The notes below the pieces were generated by a model. The model saw only the letters and a list, made by a program, of their open reading frames with translations. It made no database searches and was not told the DNA's origin. A program made the translations under genes and the position numbers. A stretch of DNA of 34,553 nt from Blattamonas nauphoetae (Eukaryota; Preaxostyla; Oxymonadida): contig JARBJD010000551.1 of assembly GCA_033064195.1 (NCBI GenBank), positions 1 through 34,553 of the forward strand, written 5' to 3'. This document shows positions 25,786 to 34,553 of the stretch, piece by piece (positions within the stretch are counted from its first letter, which is position 1; each line of letters opens with the position of its first letter).

Positions 25786-27808
25786 TAGTAGTAAAAGAAG
25801 TCGTGAAAGTAAAATAACGCATACATGTCACCATTTTTCTCATGGTTGAGAAGATCATCTTTCGTTGAGATTGTATGGAATAGACTTCATGTTCCACATT
25901 GAATTGAATGCACATCGCAAAATAACTTCGTCTTCGTGTATTTCCGGAAAAATCGTGAACATCTGAACGAATCTCCGGAAGTCGGACGAGTCAGTGCCCA
26001 ACACTTTTTAGAAATGAGTGAGTATCTCACTCAGAAAGAAATATCGCGCATAATCGCCACTTTGGACTACAGAAATCTCCCCAATTCAGCGTCCAAAGGG
26101 GCGAAACTCTACAATGAGCAGGCAGTTCGTCACGAAGATGTTGTTAAAGCAGGGGTGTGCACCGAAGGCCAACTTAAAAGAGGAATCCGCGCGATGAATG
26201 AACACCGAGAAATTGGGGTGGCCCATCGACCTGGCAAACTCACCCACAGCGATGAACAGGAGCTTTTGACCTACTGTCTGGAAAGATAGAGCTTGATGGT
26301 CATGTGAAAAAGAGATATACTCGAACAAGTGTGCCCTTTTTGATCTTTCATGCTTAAGGCTAATACCATCTGGAAGAAAAGTGTTAGATTCGATGAAGGG
26401 AAGCCAATCATGAGCAAGCAATGGTTGAACGCGTGGTTGGGTCGTCAAAATCTCTTTATCCAGTATAAACCACTCTTCATTGCGATCGAACGCATCGATA
26501 ATACAACAGAGGCAACACTTCGAGAGTGGATTTCTCTCGTCGGACGGGTGATAGAACGTTATCAGATCGATCCCAATCTGATGTATAACTTCGACGAATC
26601 GTCGCTACGCATCAGTATTGACGATAAAAGTCTGCTCGTGTCGACCCCAAATCATGCAAACGCTCTTCTGCCATCGCCACCGCGCATCGAAAATGCTACC
26701 CTGTGCGCCTGTGTATCTTCGCATGGATCCCGTCTTGATCCTGTGATATTATGGCCGAGTGCAACAATCCCAAAAGAATTTACGGATCTGAGCAATCACC
26801 ACATTCACATTCTTTGCAGAAAAATTGGCTGGATAAATCAAGGGTCATACAATGAAATCATGGAAAAGTTTATTCTACCACAAATCGACCAGCAAAGGCG
26901 CAGTATTAACAAAAGTCGCTCACATGCACTTTTAATCATGGATGGTCATCAGACAAGACACAGCCAAGACATTATCAACCTCGCCAACTCCCTCAAAATC
27001 CATATCCTCATCCTTCCAGCACATACAACACATGTAACTCAACCACTGGATCAGTTTCCTTTCGCGGTCTTAAAAGCAAAAATTGCAAAAATCGTTTGCT
27101 CCACCATCCAACGGTGGAATTCGGGAATACAGAAGGGCCTTGGCGGACGTGTTGCCGGATGCAATTTCATCAGCATTCCAGAAGAGCCTAATCATGGGCT
27201 CCTTCAGAGCAACCGGACTCCGACCACTCGATTTAGACGTTCTACTCAATACACGGTCGAAACTGGTGAAAAGGCATACAAGGCAAAGGACGGAATCCAT
27301 TCCAAAACCCTCCCTCTGAGTCACAAAGACAACTATCTCCTCCGAACGAGGAACCAACAGCGAGAGGTAGTCTCCTCTCCCCTCACAGAATACTGATCAA
27401 GATAAAACGCCTCGCCAGAAAAAAATCACAGATTTTGTTTGTGTGAAAACAAAACTCCGCTCTCAACCAGCTATACAAGTCACCCCAGAGATCACGCCTG
27501 TCAAACGACACAGCAGTGAAGGGTCACCAGCTGATTCCGAACACATGACTTACTTGGCGTACTCACCTCGGAAAAAAGTGCAATATTTTGCTGACGACTT
27601 CGATGACTAGAATCAGACGGTAAACTAACTTTAACATTTATTCACCTCATTTTAACATTGTTCCTTTCTATCTGGTGCATCTGGAATTTTTTCAAATAAT
27701 AAAAAGTGGATATTTGATGTGAAAATGGCTCTCCTATTGATGGACCACCAGGACGAGGTATCAAGAAAGGTTCGACTTATTTTACATTCACGAGTTCTTT
27801 TACTACTA
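25786..27808 (+). mobile_element. pogo/Tigger-like DNA transposon
   Basis: Inverted ends of about 32 bp start TAGTAGTAAAAGAA and differ at about two positions. They are flanked by TA at 25784-25785 and 27809-27810, as expected of Tc1/mariner-pogo elements. It carries one transposase gene in several frames. It inserted in exon B of the SCAI homologue, 82 bp from the Polinton. Confidence 0.88.
25936..27610 (+). pseudogene. pogo-type transposase, frameshifted
   Basis: An N-terminal helix-turn-helix/CENP-B-like region (EISRIIATLDYRNLP; GQLKRGIRAMNEHREIG) leads to a DDE_1-type catalytic core. The core has Asp in LMYNFDESS, Asp in LLIMDGHQTRH and a third Asp in THVTQPLDQFPF (35 residues between the last two). 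The tail (GSFRATGLRPLDLDVLL) and C-terminus (TPRQKKITDFVCVKTK) follow. The frame changes near 26287-26345, near 27110 and near 27320, so the enzyme is dead unless unseen introns explain them. QKKITDFV (27416-27439) fits a PCNA-interacting box; Drosophila pogo transposase is reported to bind PCNA. Confidence 0.8.
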
Positions 27809-27810
27809 TA

Positions 27811-27846
27811 TTGGAAGTTCCAGACTGTGTCAAACGCTGTGAAAGC
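27811..27846 (-). pseudogene. SCAI homologue, right part of exon B
   Basis: The minus strand encodes AFTAFDTVWNFQ and leads, across the TA target, into YLHRNE. This matches the SCAI stretch 'F.VYTKLWKFQQ'. It begins after a TTTTTTGATATTCAG acceptor; the intron at 27847-28248 is 402 nt, GT...AG, phase 0. Confidence 0.7.
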
Positions 27847-28248
27847 CTGAATATCAAAAAAGGGGAGAATGAGATGAACAAGACGATCAACAATCAGAAC
27901 AATGAAAAGTGATGAGAATTAAACAGATGACAAGTAGGAGGTGAGAAATATGATGAAATTCGAAGAGAGGAGAAATCCAACTGTCGACAACTTGATTTAA
28001 TATATGAGTCTGAAACTCATCAATCGAGAAGATGAAACGAGATAAAGTGAGACTCAGAGAATGTAGATTGAGAACATTAGACACGTGAACTGAATCGAGA
28101 AAGACCAGACGGATGAAACGAAGAATTGAGTTGTGCATGAGATTCCTCAAGAAAGGTACGATAGAATGAGATCGTGCGAAGAAGTGGATGGATGGATCAA
28201 ATGACATCAAATGAAAGATGAAAGAGATGAAGGTCATGGAATTCACAC

Positions 28249-28458
28249 AGTTTGATATTTTGTCTCCCATTCTGATGAATAAAATGGAAGTTTAGTCACT
28301 TCGGCGAACTGCTGCAAGAACTCTGAGCGAAGCTTGTTGAAATCCACCCGAAATTGACGAGAAGTATACTGGCCTGACCGGGGGTGACCGGTCACTTTTT
28401 TCCAAAAAGTACTGACGGTCAGTGACCGGGGAAATTCGAAATATGGGTGACATTTGAT
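28249..28458 (-). pseudogene. SCAI homologue, exon A (start uncertain)
   Basis: The open stretch ends FNKLRSEFLQQFAEVTKLPF and YSSEWETKYQT before a GTGTGAATT donor at 28248. This corresponds to the early SCAI region 'LL.KS..LF.GLRDLP..G...W'. The upstream half (about 28360-28458) has no good ATG in frame and contains a short inverted TGACCGG/CCGGTCA cluster, so the true 5' boundary is unresolved. Confidence 0.55.
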
Positions 28459-28832
28459 CAAAGGATCTTCGAGAAATCAGGATCTGATCGGATAAACCAG
28501 TCTCTTTGAAACTCTTTGACCTTTATTCTCTTTTCTTGAACTGTTTTTTAATTGAAAACATGTTTTTTCATGGAATTCTTTAATGTGCATTCCGATCAAG
28601 AAGTCAAAATTGATTCGCCCAGAATATTATTCTGATGTCCTGAAATCTCTAATCGATCTCGAACGATGTCGTTGACTTTGTTACGATTTCACAGACACTG
28701 GATATCTCCCATATCACACTCTCTGCTTCCGCAATCATCATTGCGAATCCACTGTACACTTTTAGCCTCGATTGGCGAAAGGGGATGATTACCCTTTCTT
28801 GAAAACGGGTTTTAAGCATTAGAAGTGACTGC

Positions 28833-29211
28833 GGAGGCAGTTGAGAAGAAATTGCAAGAGAAGAAAGAGAAGATTCGAAAGCAGATGCAGAAGAGGGGAT
28901 CGTCACTCGACGAAGACATTGGCGATCCTACACAGGAAATAACTCCCTACTCGACAGAATCTTCAATCACGGACGATGTCGAAAAAGAAAACAATGAATA
29001 ATACATCGAAGAAGAGCTCGATGTGATTCTGTTTGTGGAGTTGAACTCAATTTCCCAAGCCCTTCTCACTCCAGTGATTGCTGAACGCCAGAGAAAGTCA
29101 AAACAAAAGGAAAGACCCTCTCTTTGCAGCGGAGTGGACCGTAGAACTGGAGGAGAGGTGATTGAAGAGGCAGTCATCCAGATCGAAGAATCCGACGAAA
29201 TGGACACATGA
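28833..29211 (+). pseudogene. Host coiled-coil frame with an in-frame stop
   Basis: After a TTTTAAGCATTAG that could be a splice acceptor, the plus strand reads EVTAEAVEKKLQEKKEKIRK, then acidic DEDIGDPTQEITPYS and VEKENNE, an in-frame TAA near 29009, then YIEEELDVILFVELNSISQ and on to EESDEMDT. The same frame stays open on both sides of the TAA. It is highly charged and coiled-coil-like with no identifiable family. It is either a decayed exon or two chance stretches. Confidence 0.35.
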
Positions 29212-29218
29212 AGACGAA

Positions 29219-29881
29219 CCCGCTGCGATTGTCAAACATTCCGACCTCTTTCATATGATTTTGATCATTAAGAACATCTCAGAACGTGGTATGAAAATGT
29301 TAATTGTCGTTCTGATGAAATATCAATTCTTGACGATGGTGAATCTCTCAACCAACAAAGCAGGGATGGGGAGGTCAATGAATTGCCGAACTACCTTTGA
29401 CGAATCAAAGAGCACAGTTTGTGCGTTGAACATCTGGATCATCGACACCATGGCAGGACAGTTTGAAGACTTCGCATTTGGCTTCACCTCAAACAAGATC
29501 TGTAAGCTCACTGATCTCAACGTCACTTCAAACAGGATTAACAACAAAGGAGGTATCATCCACAGCCTTGCAATCGACACGAACGTCAAGAGCCGACAGG
29601 TCAATGTGGCTTCGAATGACATGGAATATAACACAATCACATCAAAAATCTCGCTCATTCGAACCAACACGTATTCGAAACTGTCGCTTTTCCAGTGGAA
29701 TGATTGTTCCAATCTCATTCTCTCATCGCTGAAGGATTTGTTCGAAAAGAACACGTTGCCGAAGAAGGATGGGATAGAGGAGAACGTGAAGCTGAATTTA
29801 GAGTCACTCCAACAGGATCTGGATCAGCTGGACAAAGTTCGAAGTCTATTAGCCAATGAAACGGCGACTCTGATGAAATGA
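29219..29881 (+). CDS. Unrecognised host frame, possibly beta-helix then coiled coil
   Basis: An open plus frame, with an upstream in-frame ATG at 29162. The middle has alternating short strands with Asn and Gly (TSNRINNKGGIIHSLAID; VNVASNDMEYNTITS) that would suit a beta-helix. The end is helical (NLESLQQDLDQLDKVRSLL). It could join the coiled-coil frame at 29933 through an intron (GTGAG at about 29927). No family is recognised, and it may be decayed. Confidence 0.35.
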   Translation, partial: PAAIVKHSDLFHMILIIKNISERGMKMLIVVLMKYQFLTMVNLSTNKAGMGRSMNCRTTFDESKSTVCALNIWIIDTMAGQFEDFAFGFTSNKICKLTDLNVTSNRINNKGGIIHSLAIDTNVKSRQVNVASNDMEYNTITSKISLIRTNTYSKLSLFQWNDCSNLILSSLKDLFEKNTLPKKDGIEENVKLNLESLQQDLDQLDKVRSLLANETATLMK

Positions 29882-29932
29882 TGTCGCTTTCTGGTTTCGC
29901 AACATCTCTTATTCATTGAGACGTGGGTGAGA

Positions 29933-30274
29933 ATACGAGCGGAAGGAGAGTGAACTGCTGGAGCAGCTGGATGAGGGAGCGAAGCAGGTGATCACGCTGG
30001 AGGAAGAGAAGAAGGAGTTGACGAAGAGGAAGGATTTGGAACGGAGGCACAGGGAGTTCCGAGGACAGATGCTGACGACGGAAGCCAACCGATGCGCGTA
30101 GGAACGATCGAAAGCAGAACGAAAGCGGAAGAACTCGATACGACCGATGGAAGAGATGGGAGAGGAGCTGGTGAGCTCGTATGGAGCCTGCATTTCAGAT
30201 TTTCAAGAACAGATCGCCGCGAAATCGGAGGACAAGTTGTTATGTCACGAAATTTCACAATATCTCAGTAATTA
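29933..30274 (+). pseudogene. Host coiled-coil frame with an in-frame stop
   Basis: The plus strand reads EYERKESELLEQLDEGAKQV, then TLEEEKKELTKRKDLERRHR, an in-frame TAG near 30102, and continues open (ERSKAERKRKNSIRPMEEMG ... LLCHEISQYLSN) to a TAG at about 30274. Strong heptads suggest the tail of a coiled-coil protein. TAA and TAG end intact frames elsewhere in the window, so reassignment of TAG is unlikely. No family match. Confidence 0.4.
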
Positions 30275-30279
30275 GAGTC

Positions 30280-31716
30280 AATTCTCACATTAGGCGTGAT
30301 CGGACCCTTAGAAGAAAAGAGGTATGACACTGACCGAGCCTTTTGGCTCGGTCAGGCCAGTATAACGAGAAGGGTCAGTGGGTGTAGGGATGAGCAACGG
30401 ACGGACAAAACCACGTTCTCCTCGGACATCGGACAGAGACCCTGTCCAAGTCGGAAAGAAGTGTTTCTTGTGGCTTAAATAGACGTGATTGACACTCAAT
30501 TTTTCCTCCAATTCATCCAAGATGTTAATTTTGTTCAGATTTTGTCTTTCAAAAATCAAAACGAGTATTAGAGAATTCGGACAAAAATCCCATAAATTGC
30601 CGAATTGTCCTGGCCTGTCCGATCTTGGACATGAGCTCATTTGGTGAAAAAGAGTCGTCTGAATTTCTTCACGAGGCATTTATGATCATTTGGAAACGGA
30701 CAATCGTGTCCAGTCCTGGACAGGTCCGGATCGTCCTCCCCATCGGATGGTGACTTCGACTCACATTTTCTCTCAGAGACCATTACATCGCAATTCGAAT
30801 TCCCTTGTCCATTCCACTTCTTTTATCCAATTGTCACTCATTGCTGTCTCCATTGAATTTCAAACTTGTGGAGATCTCCACAATTCACACTTTGCCCATC
30901 TCCTCACTCTCGATGATGTCACTGAATTGACACATGGAAAATGAACAATATCAGTATTCATTTTATTATCGTTTCACTCTTCTCTACCTCTTTCTCTTCA
31001 TTTGTCTGTAATAGATGATAAGATCTTTCTCCAATCAGAAATGGACATAAATAGAAGAAATCTGGATCACAAACAACATCAGTATGCATCTTTTTCTTTC
31101 TCCACTCATCTTCATCGATTAGTCTCATTACACCTCCTCTTTCTTCCAAACAAAACGCAGAAGATCAAGGACATCACATTCCCGACACTGTCCACAATTC
31201 TGCTTTTCTCATTGTCAGTTCATTATCTGAAGGAAAGGTTCACATCTTCAGACTCGACACAATGTCTAATTCACTCACAATCGAGAACCGCCTTGAGATC
31301 AAACTGAAGGAGTCTCTGAACATCACAGCATATTTTTGAAAAGCGGAGACACGGAACGGATCCTCTTATCATGCACGCGGGACATGTCGTGTTCAGCAGG
31401 TCTTATTCATGCGTCAAATTACAGAACGAGAGTAATCGGTTCATTCAAAACCAGCTTCCAAGGATTTGGCGGATGATGAACTTCTTCTTGATCAATCTCC
31501 GAAACGAACCGTGAAGTGCGACTATGTCAACACTCCATTATTCTGTTCGGATTCGCAATCGATGAGGAGCCGACCCCAGAAAAATGCAACAATCAGGACG
31601 GATTTCCACGCGTACTCGAATTAAACAACCATCAATTTCATGCGCAACAGTACCTAGTCTCATCTACCACGCTGAATCTTTGAGGAAAACGAACAAGAAT
31701 CTGTCACATATAGTCG
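30280..31716. other. Host DNA with no supported gene
   Basis: Only short frames on both strands. It holds a strong hairpin (30330-30355) and, from 30400 to 30750, repeated GGACA/TGTCC words in both orientations that could be the remains of a DNA transposon. I could not find paired ends or a target duplication. Confidence 0.4.
30330..30355. repeat. Perfect 11-bp-stem hairpin
   Basis: CTGACCGAGCC-TTTT-GGCTCGGTCAG. A perfect stem with a four-base loop, in a region without a recognised gene. A fold-back remnant or an RNA 3' end are both possible. Confidence 0.6.
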
Positions 31717-32235
31717 GTGGACGAAACTCATCATCATGAGTCTCTGACGGGGAAGAACAAAGCCAACCACCATGACGAAAGGACAAACTTCATATTTATC
31801 TTCACACACTGCTCGATTTTGGTATCATTGATGATAATTGATTGCGGATGGATGGGAACATCGGCTGGAAAACTCTCTAACTCCAACGTGACTGTCTCGT
31901 CGAGTACGATCATCTCAAATCCTGAATGTTCCCCATTTATGATTGTCTGTTCTGAGGGAACGATGACAGTTCGATTTCGATCATTGACGTTGTTCACAGA
32001 TCGAGTGAACTTCGGACGCTCCTTCCTCTGACAGCCATTTCGTCACTCAACCATCTCGACTCCTCCCAACCGTCCTGCTCTGAGATGAACTCTGATGTCT
32101 CCGTCAGTTGCTCCGGTCTCTCGATCGACGATGCGTCCCTCGTTCTTGGATCTGGTCGTCTCCTCTCTATCCCACCGTACCGACCAACCGCACATTTGTC
32201 GTCTCCTTCAACAGGCGCGGGTATTTGACATCCCT
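31717..32235 (+). pseudogene. Pmp-like beta-helix fragment (host surface protein)
   Basis: The first frame (31717-32031) contains GKLSNSNVTVSSSTIISNPE then FMIVCSEGTMTVRFRSL. A second frame continues from about 32030 with LTAISSLNHLDSS, MNSDVSVSCSGLSIDDASLV and LGSGRLLSIPPYRP. Ser-rich strands with 'DASLVLGSG.L' resemble oxymonad Pmp-like proteins as I know them. The change of frame near 32030 is either an intron, a base error or decay. The gene ends just before the minisatellite, so the array may have grown at its 3' end. Confidence 0.5.
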
Positions 32236-32270
32236 GCTGTCAATGCCTGAAGAATCAATGGAATCGTTCC

Positions 32271-33530
32271 CCACCCCTCACCTCGTGTGATCATCCCTCC
32301 CTCACCTCGTGTGATCATCCCTCCCCTCACCTCGTGTGATCATCCCTCCCTTCACCTCGTGTGATCATCCCTCCCCTCACCTCGTGTGATCATCCCCCCC
32401 TCACCTCGTGTGATCATCCCTCCCCTCACCTCGTGTGATCATCCCTCCCTTCACCTCGTGTGATCATCCCCTCCCTCACCTCGTGTGATCATCCCTCCCC
32501 TCACCTCGTGTGATCATCCCTCCCTCACCTCGTGTGATCATCCCCTCCCTCACCTCGTGTGATCATCCCTCCCTCACCTCGTGTGATCATCCCCTCCCTT
32601 CACCTCGTGTGATCATCCCTCCCTTCACCTCGTGTGATCATCCCCCCCTCACCTCGTGTGATCATCCCTCCCTCACCTCGTGTGATCATCCCTCCCCTCA
32701 CCTCGTGATCATCCCTCCCTCACCTCGTGTGATCATCCCTCCCCTCACCTCGTGTGATCATCCCTCCCCTCACCTCGTGTGATCATCCCTCCCCTCACCT
32801 CGTGTGATCATCCCTCCCCTCACCTCGTGTGATCATCCCTCCCTTCACCTCGTGTGATCATCCCTCCCCTCACCTCGTGTGATCATCCCCTCCCTCACCT
32901 CGTGTGATCATCCCTCCCTTCACCTCGTGTGATCATCCCTCCCCTCACCTCGTGTGATCATCCCTCCCTCACCTCGTGATCATCCCTCCCCTCACCTCGT
33001 GTGATCATCCCCTCCCTTCACCTCGTGTGATCATCCCTCCCCTCACCTCGTGTGATCATCCCTCCCTTCACCTCGTGTGATCATCCCTCCCCTCACCTCG
33101 TGTGATCATCCCTCCCTCACCTCGTGTGATCATCCCCACCCTCACCTCGTGTGATCATCCCTCCCTTCACCTCGTGTGATCATCCCCTCCCTTCACCTCG
33201 TGTGATCATCCCTCCTCACCTCGTGTGATCATCCCTCCCTCACCTCGTGTGATCATCCCTCCCTCTCACCTCGTGTGATCATCCCTCCCTTCACCTCGTG
33301 TGATCATCCCTCCCCTCACCTCGTGTGATCATCCCCTCCCTCTCCTCGTGTGATCATCCCCACCCCTCACCTCGTGTGATCATCCCCTCCCCTCACCTCG
33401 TGTGATCATCCCCTCCCTTCACCTCGTTGATCATCCCTCCCCTCACCTCGTGTGATCCTCCCTCCCTTCACCTCGTGTGATCATCCCTCCCCTCACCTCG
33501 TGTGATCATCCCCTCCTCACCTCGTGTACT
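32271..33530 (+). repeat. Minisatellite of about 25-bp units (about 50 copies)
   Basis: The unit is CACCTCGTGTGATCATCCCTCCCCT with changing C/T run lengths (about 23-27 bp). Each unit holds the palindrome TGATCA. The strand is strongly pyrimidine-biased (CCCTCCC runs). It can be read through in places as repeated Thr-Ser-Cys-Asp-His-Pro, but I see no start or domain supporting a protein. The edge units are degenerate. Confidence 0.92.
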
Positions 33531-34553
33531 CATTCCCTCCTGCCCTTCGCACGGTCATCACAGCCTATCCACACTCCAAAACGTCACTTTCCCACCTCAT
33601 CCTCTTAAATTACTTTTCTTCCTCATATTCACGCATCCACATGTAACCTTCCTATTCCACTCTTATTGTTTCTCGTCATTTATGAATTCCTGGGTTTAGT
33701 CGTGTACAGAAAGAATTGGTTGATCAAGCCCATTGTTGCGACTTAGTGGTGACCTCCTAATTAGGCGCTGTCCGAGGACGGACAGCGCCTACTGTCGGAC
33801 AATTGCTCCTCACACTAAATGGGTGGCGGAGGATCATCAACATGGTTTCAGTGGCCCCAGGAAATGACATGGGTTTGGAGAACAACGGAATCAAAAGTGT
33901 TGGGTCGATTGATCTTCCCGACGATTCGATCATCATCGTCCATGAAACTCCTCCATACTCGGCAAATCGACATCGTGATTCCAACTCGTTTATTTTTCTT
34001 AGTTTGGCAGAAAATGGTTTATTTCAACCCCATGTTCCGGGTTGGTGACACGGACCGGGTTAATGACACATCTATAAATAATTTTGAGAGATCTGACCCT
34101 TTAGAAATTTTCACGGAGACAGCCAGACGTTTGCCGTTCCAGATACGTCGATCCATGGCGAAAACAAATTTGGATCATTCTGAGGACCATAATCCGGATC
34201 CAGATTGATTGATTTGGTGTCGAATACAGATCGACCCATGTTTAAGTTGTTGAAATGGGCTCTGCTCTTCCAGCGCCAGCGAACAACCACCAAATCTGGG
34301 TGGTGGCGGCGTTCAAGAGTTTTCAGTGCGTGTCACTGTTATTGAATCATCGAGACCTTCCGAGGAAAGTCTGTTGGTCAACATTTTCTAACTCTCTCCT
34401 CTCTTCTCCCTATGTTTTTCAAGAGATAAGAACATGATGAGCGATCCTGTGTGTTATGTTCAAGTCTTGGATAAATACAACATACAACAATTGAAAAGAC
34501 CCTTTTTCCCCGTATTGGGAGCAAACTTTTTTCTACACTCCTCAAAATCACCA
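33531..34553. other. Host DNA with no supported gene
   Basis: Short competing frames at 33803-34208 on both strands show no recognisable family. The notable structure is the fold-back repeat at 33743-33818. Confidence 0.4.
33743..33818. repeat. Fold-back repeat with perfect 13-bp core stem
   Basis: The core at 33762-33791 is TAGGCGCTGTCCG-AGGA-CGGACAGCGCCTA. Outside it, TTAGTGGTGA (left) pairs imperfectly with the complement of TCACACTAA (right). The arrangement looks like two transposon ends brought face to face, as in a tiny fold-back MITE or an aberrant excision product. Confidence 0.6.

Noticed and set aside
28370-28435. TGACCGG/CCGGTCA cluster near SCAI exon A as ends of another hAT element.
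   Set aside because: The arms are too close and no target duplication is visible; it may be a small palindrome only.
30400-30750. A hAT element starting TAGGGATGAGCAACGG near 30390.
   Set aside because: The candidate right end matches poorly and the flanking bases do not form an 8-bp duplication.
32510-32782. Open frame of repeated Ser-Cys-Asp-His-Pro within the minisatellite.
   Set aside because: It is a by-product of the repeat unit; run-length changes shift the frame often and no start context or domain supports translation.
32271-33530. Regular repeats that might suggest a CRISPR array.
   Set aside because: The units are contiguous with no unique spacers, vary in run length and have no cas genes nearby. 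It is a minisatellite in eukaryotic DNA.

Overview
The window looks like nuclear DNA of a microbial eukaryote, most likely an oxymonad (Preaxostyla) such as Blattamonas; that is an inference. The signs are short GT-AG introns, fragments of right-handed beta-helix 'Pmp-like' surface proteins with GGA[IV] motifs, TAA, TAG and TGA all used as stops, and a heavy load of protist-type DNA transposons. The framework is a host gene on the minus strand that I identify as a SCAI homologue, from peptides matching the SCAI core. It is cut up by a pile of mobile elements.

Layout, left to right. 1-273: edge of an unrecognised host frame. 857-1281 and 5361-6053: host sequence in or downstream of SCAI. Between them, 1282-5360 is a nonautonomous hAT-type element (8-bp target duplication TGCATGAA). 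A second hAT-type element, 1520-5031 (target duplication AAATCGTC), sits inside it and carries broken Pmp-like gene pieces. 6054-25695: a Polinton/Maverick with terminal inverted repeats (TIRs) of about 845 bp and a 6-bp target duplication TAGCTG. 25786-27808: a pogo/Tigger-like transposon with TA duplications. 27811-28460: the upstream SCAI exon parts. 28830-30280: plus-strand coiled-coil and unknown host frames. 31717-32235: a second Pmp-like fragment. 32271-33530: a minisatellite of about 25-bp units. The rest is host DNA with no supported gene.

The Polinton reads, left to right: S74-chaperone fibre-like gene (+), small ORF (-), two paralogous major-capsid-type genes (-), two small 'MAPG' proteins (-), two unknown genes (-), packaging ATPase (+), coiled-coil gene (-), retroviral-type integrase (-), protein-primed-type family B DNA polymerase (-), and a small two-repeat gene that begins inside the right TIR (-). 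It is a fossil: a complete hAT transposon (14732-17238, duplication ACCATTTC) interrupts the ATPase gene, and I count about two smaller breaks elsewhere. The near-identical TIRs and exact target duplication make it young.

The most novel signal is a family of about 30-50 bp double-hairpin repeats (stem-loop, TTCGA(A), stem-loop). They are scattered through the Polinton, several lie inside open coding frames, and both arms vary together so that pairing is kept. A second signal is a T-rich/TAAATG-like start-proximal box in front of most Polinton genes.
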